Source: Nakamurella lactea DSM 19367 (GTDB lineage Bacteria; Actinomycetota; Actinomycetes; Mycobacteriales; Nakamurellaceae). Taken from it: DNA of 64,000 nucleotides. The DNA lies in contig NZ_AUFT01000007.1 in the NCBI RefSeq assembly GCF_000426645.1, forward strand, positions 248,001 to 312,000, given 5' to 3'. Both the position numbers and the translations under genes were made by a program. Shown in pieces: positions 17,260 to 26,700 of this stretch (position 1 is its first letter; each line of letters opens with the position of its first letter). The notes below the pieces were generated by a model that saw only the letters and a program-made list of their open reading frames with translations, made no database searches and was not told the DNA's origin.

Positions 17260-17408
17260 GGTAGCGGAATGTTGGACGACACGCCGACGAGAGTTGCGCT
17301 ACCTGGCCAGGTTTGCGCTACCTGGGTGGGTCACCCTCCCGGCAGGTAGCGGAATGTTGGGCGACACGCCGGCGAGAGTTGCGCTACCTGGCCAGGTTTG
17401 CGCTACCT
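17260..17408. repeat. Pair of 64-base direct repeats between convergent genes
   Basis: Unit A (17260-17323) and unit B (17345-17408) match over 64 bases with two A-to-G changes. Each unit starts GGTAGCGGAATGTTGG, ends GCGCTACCT and contains the palindrome ACCTGGCCAGGT, so each unit can form its own stem-loop with GGTAGCG pairing to CGCTACC. They fill the space between the MFS stop and the LuxR-family stop. A bidirectional terminator or REP-like element is the likely nature. Confidence 0.8.
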
Positions 17409-17421
17409 CCGCAGGGCGAGG

Positions 17422-20151
17422 TCAGCGATCGACGTCGCGCAGCTGCGCGGCCAGCTCGGTCCGGGAGCGGATGCCGAGCTTGGTGTAGACGTGGCGCAGG
17501 TGGTACTCGACGGTCTTCGGGCTCAGGAACAGCGCCGCCGCTGCTTCCCTGGTGGTCCGTCCGTCGGCCAGCAGCAGGGATATCTGCATTTCCTGTGGGG
17601 TCAGTTGTTGCGCCGGGTCGGCGCCGCGGGGTCCGACCCGCTCGCCGGTGGCCAACAGCTCAGATCGGGTCAGCTCGGCCCACGGCACCGCGCCTAGCTG
17701 CTCGAAGGCGCCCAGCGCCGACCGCAGTTGGACCCGGGCGTCGACCCGGCGTCGCTCCCGGCGCAGCCGGGAGCCGTAGGCCAGCTGGGTCCGGGCCGTC
17801 TCGAACGCATCGAGGGTGACGGCGTGCGCCTCCAGCGCCGCGGTGAAGTGCCGATCGTCGGCGGTCGGCCGGCCCACCATGCCGAGCACCCGTTCGGCCC
17901 GGGCGAGTGCCCACGGCTGGCCTTTGGCCACCGCCCTGCGGTGGTAGCGGTGCGCCACCTGCGCGGCCTCGTCGGCTCGGCCCAGTCGCAGCAGTGCATC
18001 CACCAGTTCCGGTCCGGGGTCGACGTCGACGTCCAGGATCCCGTTGTCGTCGAGCCACTGCGAGAGCTCCCGGAAGGTGGTCGCCGCCTGCTCGGGTCGT
18101 CCCAGGGCCGTCGCCAGCTCGCCGGCGGCGAACTGCGCCCAGGCCCGGCCGAGGTGGATATGTTGCTGCGTGCAGACTTCCATCGCCTCCAGCATGTGCG
18201 CCCGGCAGTCTGCTGCGCGTCCCATCCGCGCCTCCAGCCAGGCCAAACCGGACAAGGACAACCCGAGATCGGTGGTGTGGCCGAAGTCGCGGGCCAGCTC
18301 GATCGACTCGGCGTAGTCGGCGGCGGCAGGTGCCCATCGGTCGGTCGCGGCTCCGTCCCTGGCGATCAGGAAGAGCAGATGCGGGAGTGTTCCGACGTCG
18401 CTCCGCGCCCGGCCGCTGTCCACCACTCGCCGCGCGAGCCGGCGTCCGGTCGAGGACTCGCGGAGGAACAGCGGGCCGATCATGCTCCACACCGGCTGCG
18501 TGGACTCCGCATCGGGGAACGTCGAGAGTTGTTCCACCGCAGCATGGATACGGTCGATCCCGAGCTGCCCGGCCAGAATCTGGGCGACCCCGGTGGCAAT
18601 CGCGGCGATGGTGCCGGCCAGTGGCGCGACCGGGCCAGGAGGGTCTCGGAGCAACTGTTCGACGTGGGCGGAGGTGGCCAGCGCCGTCGCCGAGTCGCCC
18701 AGGTAGAAGCAGCCATAGATGGCGTCGGCGAACAGCACCAGCGCCCGATCCACATCGGTGGCGTCCGCGGCTGCCAACAGTAATGTCTGCCTGGCCTGAT
18801 CCAGCGGACCGCAGCGGGCCGCAATGGTGCCGAGCAGTCCGTTGGCCGCCCACCGCGTCGGTGGCGTCGGCTCCAGTTCGAGGGTGGCGGCCAGCAGGCT
18901 CCGGGCGCGGGTCGCGTCACCTGCAGACCAGGCGGCGGTCGCGGCGGCGAGCAGCCGGCCGGCTCGGGCCGGCCCGTCCGCTGTCAGCCCGGCCGCGCGC
19001 TCGTACCCGATGGAGGCCACCGCGTGCGCTCCCCGGTCGGCCGCACGCCGGGCGACCTCGGCGATCGCGTCCGCGGCCTCCGGATCCGGTCCGAGCGCGG
19101 CATCGCACAGGTGCCACGCCCGCCGGTCGTCGGTGGCTGGAAGTGCCTGTGCCACAGCGGCATGCAGACTCCTGCGCAACTCGGGAGCGGACGTCGCGTA
19201 GATCCCGGAGCGGACCAGCGGGTGGACGAACTCGACCCGCTCGGCCCCTACCCGCAGCAGCGCTGCCCGCTCCGCCTCGGCCAGCGCGCCGATCGCGACA
19301 TCCATGGTGGCACAGGCCTTTGCGACCAACGGTAGATCGCCGCCGGCCGTGGCGACCAGCAGTACCGCGAGTCGGGCGTCCGGGCTCAGCGAGTCCGCCC
19401 GGGCGGCGAATCGGGCGGCCAGGTCCGCCGGGATCGGCATCGGGGCATCCGGCCGGGTGGCCGTGAGGACGGCGCCCTCGCGGGCCAGTTCGATGATGGC
19501 GAGCGGGTTTCCGCGGCTGAGCTCGAGGATCTGCCTGGTCGTCTCGGCCGACGTCGGGGCCGTCGCAGTTGCCGCCACCAGGGTCCGGCTCGCCTCCCGG
19601 TCGATACCGGTCAGTCGGAGCTCCGGCAGGCCGCTCGTGGTGAGCACGGTCAGCGGTTCTCCTCGGGCCGCCACGACGACGAGGATCGGGTCGGCGAACA
19701 GCCGCCGGGCCGCGAATGCGATGGCCTGGGCCGACGGTTGATCGAGTTCGTGGCCGTCGTCGATCAGCACGGCTACCGGCCGGTCCTCGCCGAGCAGGGT
19801 CAGCAGACTCAGCGTCGCCGCGCCGACGGCGAACCGGTCGACGGGGTGACCGGCGCGCAGCGCGAGCGCGACCCCGAGGGCCTCGGCTTGCGGTGCGGGG
19901 ATCCGGTCGATGAGGGCCAACGCCGGGCGGAGTACCTGCAACAGCCCGCCGAACGGAAGGTCGCGCTCGGCTGCCGAACCGCGGGCGGTCAGCAGCCGCA
20001 TGTCGTGGATTCGGGTCCTGGCGTACTCGATCAGGGTGGACTTTCCGATGCCGGGTTCGCCGGTGATCAGCAGGATCCCGCTGCTGCCGACCCGCGCCCC
20101 GGCGACCAGGGCGTCGATTGCTCCGGTTTCGGCGGTTCGTCCCACCAGCAC
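17422..20151 (-). CDS. Large ATP-binding LuxR-family (LAL) transcriptional regulator
   Basis: A 909-residue regulator of the LAL/STAND type. The N-terminus carries an AAA ATPase with Walker A GEPGIGKST and Walker B LIDDGHELD. The long middle (about residues 280-830) is helical and TPR-like, and the last 60 residues form a LuxR helix-turn-helix (LTPQEMQISLLLADG, REAAAALFLSPKTVEYHL). Such proteins act as ATP-dependent activators of catabolic or secondary-metabolite operons. The GTG at 20151 gives the usual start VLVGRTAE; no strong ribosome site is present. It is divergent from the methyltransferase/hydrolase operon, its most likely target. Confidence 0.9.
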   Translation of the reverse strand: MLVGRTAETGAIDALVAGARVGSSGILLITGEPGIGKSTLIEYARTRIHDMRLLTARGSAAERDLPFGGLLQVLRPALALIDRIPAPQAEALGVALALRAGHPVDRFAVGAATLSLLTLLGEDRPVAVLIDDGHELDQPSAQAIAFAARRLFADPILVVVAARGEPLTVLTTSGLPELRLTGIDREASRTLVAATATAPTSAETTRQILELSRGNPLAIIELAREGAVLTATRPDAPMPIPADLAARFAARADSLSPDARLAVLLVATAGGDLPLVAKACATMDVAIGALAEAERAALLRVGAERVEFVHPLVRSGIYATSAPELRRSLHAAVAQALPATDDRRAWHLCDAALGPDPEAADAIAEVARRAADRGAHAVASIGYERAAGLTADGPARAGRLLAAATAAWSAGDATRARSLLAATLELEPTPPTRWAANGLLGTIAARCGPLDQARQTLLLAAADATDVDRALVLFADAIYGCFYLGDSATALATSAHVEQLLRDPPGPVAPLAGTIAAIATGVAQILAGQLGIDRIHAAVEQLSTFPDAESTQPVWSMIGPLFLRESSTGRRLARRVVDSGRARSDVGTLPHLLFLIARDGAATDRWAPAAADYAESIELARDFGHTTDLGLSLSGLAWLEARMGRAADCRAHMLEAMEVCTQQHIHLGRAWAQFAAGELATALGRPEQAATTFRELSQWLDDNGILDVDVDPGPELVDALLRLGRADEAAQVAHRYHRRAVAKGQPWALARAERVLGMVGRPTADDRHFTAALEAHAVTLDAFETARTQLAYGSRLRRERRRVDARVQLRSALGAFEQLGAVPWAELTRSELLATGERVGPRGADPAQQLTPQEMQISLLLADGRTTREAAAALFLSPKTVEYHLRHVYTKLGIRSRTELAAQLRDVDR

Positions 20152-20260
20152 AGACCCAGTGTAAGAGCGACAACTAGGTGGGTGACCGGATGCGATGGCC
20201 CCCCACCGGGCGGAAGCATCGGCGCAACAGCCACGCATTCCCTCGCCAAGGAGATCCGCT

Positions 20261-21352
20261 ATGACCACCATCGATCAACCCACCGCCGCTCCCACCGAGA
20301 TCGACGAGCAGAAGCTGATGGGCTTCGTCTTCAAGGCCGTCGACGAGGTGGGCGCGACCCTCAATTGTGCGCTGGTGGTGATGGGCGACAAACTCGGTTA
20401 CTACCGGGCGCTGGCCGATCGCGGCCCGCTCACGCCGTCGCTGCTCGCCGATGCCACCGCAACCGGCATCCACTATGCCCGCGAGTGGCTCAACGCCCAG
20501 GCCGCCGGCGGCTACGTCGAGTACCACCCGGCTGACGGCACCTACACCCTCCCGCCCGAGCATGCCATCGCCCTCACCGATCCGGACAGCCCGGCCTATC
20601 TGCCCGGGTTCTTCCAGATCGCGTTCGGCACGGTGCACGACTCACCGGCGGTGGTGGCCGCGGCCTCTGTCGGCGACGGGGTGGGCTGGCATGAGCACGG
20701 CGATGACGTCTTCGTCGGGTGCGAGCGCTTCTTCCGGCCGGGCTACAACGCCAATCTGGTGTCGTCCTGGCTTCCCGCGATGGACGGGGTGGTGCCGAAG
20801 CTGATTGCCGGCGCGCGGGTCGCCGACCTCGGATGTGGGCACGGCGCATCGACGATCGTGATGGCCAAGGCCTTTCCGCAGTCGACCTTCGTCGGGTCCG
20901 ACTATCACCCGGGATCCATTGCGACCGCGCGGGAGCGGGCCGCGGAGGCCGGGGTGGCCGACCGGGTGCGGTTCGAGGTGGCGGACGCGGGCTCGTACAG
21001 CGGCACCGGATACGACCTGGTGACGACCTTCGACGCCTTGCACGACATGGGGGATCCGATCGGCGCCGCCCGGCACGTCCACTCCACGCTGGCCGATGAC
21101 GGCCGGTGGATGATCGTCGAACCGGCGGCTGGTGATCGGGTGGAGGACAACCTGAATCCGGTAGGCCGCGCCTACTACGGCTTCTCGACCCTGCTGTGCA
21201 CCCCGGCCTCGCTGTCGCAGGACGTGGGGCTGGCCATCGGCACCCAGGCCGGACCGGCCAGGATCAACGACATCACCACCACGGCCGGCTTCACCGGTTT
21301 CCGGGTGGTCGCCGGCACGCCGTTCAACAACGTGCTCGAGGTATGGAAGTGA
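20261..21352 (+). CDS. Winged-helix class I SAM-dependent methyltransferase
   Basis: A 363-residue enzyme resembling mycobacterial Rv2258c-type proteins. An N-terminal winged-helix domain (residues about 15-95, with GDKLGYYRALADRGPLTP and the YAREWLNAQAA segment) precedes the Rossmann methyltransferase domain (motif I VADLGCGHGASTIVMA, DYHPGSIATARERA, later FDALHDMGDP). The substrate is unknown. CAAGGAGATCCGCT puts a good ribosome site 7 bases before the ATG. Its stop overlaps the next gene's GTG (GTGA), so it works with the hydrolase-glycosyltransferase protein. Confidence 0.9.
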   Translation: MTTIDQPTAAPTEIDEQKLMGFVFKAVDEVGATLNCALVVMGDKLGYYRALADRGPLTPSLLADATATGIHYAREWLNAQAAGGYVEYHPADGTYTLPPEHAIALTDPDSPAYLPGFFQIAFGTVHDSPAVVAAASVGDGVGWHEHGDDVFVGCERFFRPGYNANLVSSWLPAMDGVVPKLIAGARVADLGCGHGASTIVMAKAFPQSTFVGSDYHPGSIATARERAAEAGVADRVRFEVADAGSYSGTGYDLVTTFDALHDMGDPIGAARHVHSTLADDGRWMIVEPAAGDRVEDNLNPVGRAYYGFSTLLCTPASLSQDVGLAIGTQAGPARINDITTTAGFTGFRVVAGTPFNNVLEVWK

Positions 21353-23673
21353 CGATCGGCGGGCTGCTCGGTTCCGGTCGAGCAGCCGCGCCGGCGGCCT
21401 GGCCGGGTGCGCCGGCGGCCCGGCCGGGTGCGCCGGCGGCCCGGCCAGGTGCGCCGAGGGTGCGGCCGGGTGCGCCGCCGGCGGGGTCGACCGGGCCGGT
21501 TGACGAGCAGCCCGCCTGGACCGGCTCGCTCGCCGGACCGCGTGACGTCGGGGCGGCGATCCCGCACACCACCGGGGTCGCCGAGCGGGACGGGGTTTCG
21601 CTGGCCTGGGCGGCATACGGCGATCGGATTTCCGATCGCCCGACGGTGCTGCTGATGCCGACCTGGTCGATCGTCCACAGCGGCATCTGGAAGGGGCAGA
21701 TCGCCTATCTGGCACGACATTTCCCGGTGCTGACGTTCGACGGACGGGGCAGCGGCCGGTCCGGTCGGCCGGCCGGCGCCGCCGCCTACACGGATCTGGA
21801 GTACGCGGCCGATACGGTGGCCGTGATGGATGCCGCCGGGGTGGGTCGGGCAGTCCTGGTCTCGCTGTCCTGCGGCACCGCCTGGTCGCTGCACGTCGCC
21901 GCCGACCACCCGGAACGGGTGATCGGCCTGTTCGCCATCTCCCCGTCCTGCGGATTCCCGGTCTCCCAGCCGCACCGCGACGGCTATCGCTGGGACCAGC
22001 GGTACGACACCACCGAGGGCTGGTCCGCCTACAACCGGTTCAACTGGCTGGAGGGGGATTACGACGGCTTTCTGCAGTTCTTCTTCGGAAAGATGTTCAG
22101 CGAACGCCACTCCACCAAGCAGACCGAGGACGCGCTCGGCTGGGCGCGGCAGGTACCGCGGGGGACCCTGGTCGACACCACCGCCGGCCGGATCGGCTGC
22201 GACGGAGCGATCTGCGCCCCGCTGGAGCCGGTCTGCGCCAGGGTCGGTTGCCCGGTGACGGTGGTGCACGGCACCGACGATCGGGTTCGCCCGCACGCCA
22301 TCGGCGAACGGCTGGCCGAACTCACCGGTGGCTCACTGCTGCTGGTACAGGGCGGCGGACACGGCATCCCGAGCCGCGACCCGGTGTTCCTCGATCGGGA
22401 GATCCGCGCCTTCGTCGACGGGCTGTGTCCGCCGGTCCGCGTTCGCGGCTGGACCAGGGCGCTGAACCGGCCGCGGAAGGCGCTGTACCTGTCGTCACCG
22501 ATCGGGCTCGGCCATGCCATGCGCGACATGGCGATCGCCCAGCAGCTGCGGACGGCACGGCCCGACCTGCAGATCGAGTGGCTGGCGCAGCATCCGGTGA
22601 CGGCGGTACTGGCCTCGAACGGCGAGACGGTGCACCCGGCCTCGGCGTTCCTGGCCAGCGAGTCCGGCCACATCGAACACGAGGCCGGCGAGCATGATCT
22701 GCACGCCTTCCAGGCCATTCGCCGGATGGACGAGATCCTGGTGAACAACTTCATGGTCTTCGCGGACCTGGTGGCCGACAACCACTACGACCTGGTGATC
22801 GGCGACGAGGCTTGGGACGTCGACTACTTCCTGCACGAGAACCCGGAGCTCAAGCGGTCGCCGTTCGCCTGGATGACGGACTTCATCGGCTGGCTGCCCA
22901 TGCCCGACGGCGGGGCTGCCGAGGCCGCGTTGACCGCCGACTACAACGCCGAGATGATCGAGCAGCGGGACCGATTCCGCTCGGTTCGGGATCGCTCGAT
23001 CTTCGTCGGCAACCCAGGCGACATCGTCGAACTGGACTTCGGTGACGGACTCCCGCGGATCCGCGACTGGGCGGCCGACAACTTCGATTTTGCCGGCTAC
23101 GTCACGGGTTTCGATCCTGCCGCGCTCGGCAGTCGGGAGGAACTGCGGGCCAGCCTTGGCTATCGTAAGGACGAGCGGGTCTGCGTGGTGACCGTCGGCG
23201 GCTCCGGCGTGGGACTGCCGCTGCTGCGGCGGGTGCTGGACGCGATTCCGTTGGCCCGCCGGCTGGCTCCGGACCTGCGGTTCCTGGTGGTCGCCGGGCC
23301 GCGGATCGACCCGGGCACGCTGCCGCGTCGACGCGGTGCGAGGATCGTCGGCTATCAGGGCGAGCTGTATCGGCACCTGATGGCGTGCGACATCGCTGTG
23401 GTCCAAGGTGGTCTGACGACCTGCATGGAGCTGACGGCGGCCCGCCGGCCCTTCCTGTACGTGCCGCTGCGGCACCACTTCGAGCAGAACTTCCATGTCC
23501 GTCATCGGCTGGAGCAGTACCGGGCCGGTCGGTGCCTGGAGTATCCGGAGGCGAGCGATCCGGCGGCGCTGGCCGCCGCGATCTGTTGCTGCCTGGATGC
23601 CGAGGTCGACTATCGACCGGTGGAATCCGATGGGGCGGCCAGGGCGGCAGCGATGCTCGCCGAGTTGCTCTGA
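21349..23673 (+). CDS. Alpha/beta-hydrolase fused to MurG-like glycosyltransferase
   Basis: A 774-residue two-domain protein. After a Pro/Ala/Gly-rich lead of about 50 residues, residues about 70-360 form an alpha/beta hydrolase with a nucleophile elbow SLSCGTA, acid region VVHGTDDRVRPH and a final histidine in GGGHGIPSRD. Residues about 375-774 resemble GT-B glycosyltransferases of the MurG/UGT kind: YLSSPIGLGHAMRD opens the domain, and VQGGLTTCMEL with PFLYVPLRHHFEQNFH forms the nucleotide-sugar site. The GTG at 21349 overlaps the methyltransferase stop and has GAGG 7 bases upstream; ATG at 21343 is an alternative. The substrate and role are unknown. Confidence 0.85.
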   Translation: MTIGGLLGSGRAAAPAAWPGAPAARPGAPAARPGAPRVRPGAPPAGSTGPVDEQPAWTGSLAGPRDVGAAIPHTTGVAERDGVSLAWAAYGDRISDRPTVLLMPTWSIVHSGIWKGQIAYLARHFPVLTFDGRGSGRSGRPAGAAAYTDLEYAADTVAVMDAAGVGRAVLVSLSCGTAWSLHVAADHPERVIGLFAISPSCGFPVSQPHRDGYRWDQRYDTTEGWSAYNRFNWLEGDYDGFLQFFFGKMFSERHSTKQTEDALGWARQVPRGTLVDTTAGRIGCDGAICAPLEPVCARVGCPVTVVHGTDDRVRPHAIGERLAELTGGSLLLVQGGGHGIPSRDPVFLDREIRAFVDGLCPPVRVRGWTRALNRPRKALYLSSPIGLGHAMRDMAIAQQLRTARPDLQIEWLAQHPVTAVLASNGETVHPASAFLASESGHIEHEAGEHDLHAFQAIRRMDEILVNNFMVFADLVADNHYDLVIGDEAWDVDYFLHENPELKRSPFAWMTDFIGWLPMPDGGAAEAALTADYNAEMIEQRDRFRSVRDRSIFVGNPGDIVELDFGDGLPRIRDWAADNFDFAGYVTGFDPAALGSREELRASLGYRKDERVCVVTVGGSGVGLPLLRRVLDAIPLARRLAPDLRFLVVAGPRIDPGTLPRRRGARIVGYQGELYRHLMACDIAVVQGGLTTCMELTAARRPFLYVPLRHHFEQNFHVRHRLEQYRAGRCLEYPEASDPAALAAAICCCLDAEVDYRPVESDGAARAAAMLAELL
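21391..21474 (+). repeat. Four in-frame 21-base tandem repeats
   Basis: Four imperfect 21-base units, of the form CCGGCGGCCCGGCCGGGTGCG, encode the 7-residue periods AAWPGAP, AARPGAP, AARPGAP and RVRPGAP at the start of the hydrolase-glycosyltransferase fusion. It is probably a flexible N-terminal lead that varies in copy number between strains. Confidence 0.85.
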
Positions 23674-23690
23674 ACTCCCTGGCACCAAAT

Positions 23691-23725
23691 GCACCAGAAG
23701 TGCCCTGTCAGGGTGCTTCGGGTGC
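23691..23725. terminator. Imperfect hairpin between convergent genes
   Basis: Arms 23691-23707 and 23709-23725 pair at 14 of 17 positions (GCACC, GAAG and CCCTG blocks). No T-run follows, as is usual in high-GC actinomycetes. It lies between the stop of the hydrolase-glycosyltransferase gene and the SNF2 helicase stop, so it may terminate both. Confidence 0.5.
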
Positions 23726-23736
23726 GCTCGGGAAGG

Positions 23737-26700
23737 TCAGCTGAGTAGGCCGCGGAGGTCGTCGACGGTCAGCGCGCTGCCGAGCTGGCCGCCGTCCTCG
23801 ATCACTCTGGCGAACAGGTCGCGCTTGCTCTGCTGCAGCGCGAGCACCTTCTCCTCGATGGTGTCGGCGGAGATCAGCCGGTAGACCATTACCGGCCTGG
23901 TCTGCCCGATCCGGTGCGTGCGATCGATGGCCTGCGCCTCGGCGGCCGGGTTCCACCACGGGTCCAGCACGAAGCAGTAGTCGGCCTCGGTGAGGTTGAG
24001 GCCGAAACCGCCGGCCTTCAGGCTGATCAGGAAGACGGGCGCGGTGCCCGTGGTGAACTCGGCGACCTTCGCCTGCCGATTCTTGGTCCGCCCGTCCAGG
24101 TAGACGTGCTCGATGCCCTCGGCCGTCAGCCGGTCGCGGACCTGCCCGAGGAACCGGGTGAACTGGCTGAACACCAACGCCCGGTGGCCCTCGGACGCCA
24201 GCTCGGTGAGCTGCTCGACCAGGGTGTCGATCTTCGCCGACGGAACGCCGGCGTGCTCCTCGTCGACCAGCCAGGCGGACAGCGCCAGCTGTCGCAGTTT
24301 GGTCAGCGCCTGCAGGATCTCGAACCTGTTGCGCTGCACGTCGTCCAGCAGTCCGAGCACCTTCTGTCGCTCCCTGGCCAGCTGCGTCTGGTAGATCTTG
24401 CGATGCTTCGGGTACAGCTCGACGGAGAGCACCTGCTCCTGCTTCGGCGGGAGTTCGGTGGCGACCAGCTCCTTGGTTCGTCGCAGCATCAGCGGTCGGA
24501 TCCGCCGGCGCAGGACTTCCAGTGCCTGCGGGTCGGTGCCCCGTTCGATCGGATGACGGTAGTGCTCGGTGAATTTCTCCGGATCCGGGAACAGGCCGGG
24601 TGCCACGATCGACAGCAGCGCCCACAGCTCCATCAGGTTGTTCTCCAACGGAGTCCCGGTGATGGCCAGCTTGAAGTCCGCCGGCAGCCGGCGCGCGCAC
24701 TGGTAGGTCTTGGCCCGGTGGTTCTTGACCGCCTGCGCCTCGTCCAGAAATGCTGCGGCCCAGTCGATCCCCGCGTAAGAGTCGTATTCCAGGCGCAGCA
24801 GTGCGTAGGAGGTGACGACGATCGCCGCACCGTCGGCGACCTCGGTCAGCGGCTTGCCGCGGCGGCGCAGTGTCTCGCTGACCACCGCCACCCCCAGCTC
24901 GGGCGCGAACTTGGCGGCCTCCGTCGCCCAGTTGCCGACCACGCTGGTCGGCGCCACCACCAGTACCGGCCGCCGCTCGCCGCCGTCGACCATCTGCTGC
25001 ACCGCCGCCAGCGCCTGCACTGTCTTGCCCAGCCCCATGTCGTCGGCCAGGATGCCGCCGAGGCGTTGCTGCCAGAGGAACATCAGCCAGTGGTAGCCGG
25101 TGAGTTGATAGGCCCGCAGCTCCGCGCGGAATGACGCCGGTGGCGGGGGTGCCGGCAGCTCCGTCAGATCCAGCAATCCGTCGACCGAGGAGCGCCAGGC
25201 TTCGGACTGCTCGTTGACCACGCCGAGTGCGACCAATTCTTCCCAGAGCCCGGCATGCAACGGATTGATCCGCAGCTCACCGGTTTCCGGGTCGGCCAGC
25301 TCGCGTGCCTGTTCGATCAGGTGCCGCAGCTGGTGGAATTCCGGCCGGTCGACGTCGAAGTAGATGCCGTTGTCGAGTAACAGCGGCCGCCCGGTGGCCA
25401 GCGCGGTGAACAACAGCGCGAACGGCACGTCGACGCCGTCGACAGTGACGCTGATCGCCAGGTTGAACCAGTCCCGGTCGGTCGAGTCGGCGACGCCGAT
25501 CTCGACCACCGGATCCGAGTCCGGTGAGCGGTACTCCAGCGCCGTGCCGATCACCTCCACATCGAGGTCCATCGAACGCAGCAGCGGCAGGGTCTGCTGG
25601 GTGAAGGCCACCGTCGCCATACCGGAGAAGCGTTGCAGACGACGGGGTCGGACCCGGCCACCGATCTGCTCTACCAGCATCGCCAATTCCGGCCGGCTCA
25701 GCTCCAACGCGTCCAGCGCCACCTGCTCGGCGCCGGGATCGCGGGCCGGCCCGGCCGGGCCGGGTTCCCTGCCGAACTCATCCCCGCCGAACTCGTCCGC
25801 GCCCAACTCGTCCCCGCCGAACTCGTGCCCGCCGAACTCGGCACTGCCGTCAGCGGAATCGTCGTAGTACGAATCGTCGGCGAAGGTCTGTCCGGCGAAC
25901 GGCGTGCCCATCGGCCCGGGCAGCTCCGACCTGACGTCGTCGCCGTTGCGGCCGGCGGCGGCGAGGTGCAGCTCGGCAATCTGCCGCATGATCTTGTCGG
26001 CAGCCTCCCGGACCGCGATGGTGCGGCGACCCACCTCGGCGCGTTGGTCGTCAGCGAAGTCGTCGTAGTTGTTGCCGTGCACCGCAACCCGATACGTGTT
26101 GTCCCCGATCCGGTAGCGGAAGAACCACTCGAGCAGTACCTGATGGTCGTCGGCATAACAGGCCTGGACCAACACTCTCGGCCGGGTGATCTCCGGGAGC
26201 TGGACCGAGTCGTCGGACGAGACGATGTCGGTGACCCGGCGCAGCCTGGGCAGGAATTGCGCCCGGAAGGTCGGCAGGTCCGCGTCCGGGATTTCCAGCG
26301 GCCGCCCCTGGAGCAGGCCGGTGGTGAGCGGGTCGAGCCGCCGGTCGAAGCGCCACAGCACCAGCTGTTGTTCCTTGCCCGACCCGTTCACCGCCCAGAG
26401 CCCGACCGGTGGATCACCGATCGGCAGCGCGCTCGGATCCGGCCCGGCGTCGAGGCTGGCCGACAGCCGTGCCGGCATTCCGGCGGCGTGGGTGATGTCC
26501 AGGCTCACCCCGACCGGTGTCCGGATGACGCTTCCGCTGCCGCTGCGGCCGAAAATCAGCGGCACGCCGGCGTCGAGCACGTCGTCCAGCAGGGGCCAGA
26601 CGCCGAGCCCGCCGCCGTCCAGATACAGCGGATCCTGCCCGTAGCCGTAATACCCGCTGGACTGGTTGCGCAACCAGCGATACAGCGCCAGCAGCGGTTC

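Noticed and set aside
25771-25845. GGDEF motif (diguanylate cyclase) in the SNF2 protein
   Set aside because: The GGDEF letters arise from a repeat-encoded acidic linker; there is no cyclase domain around it.
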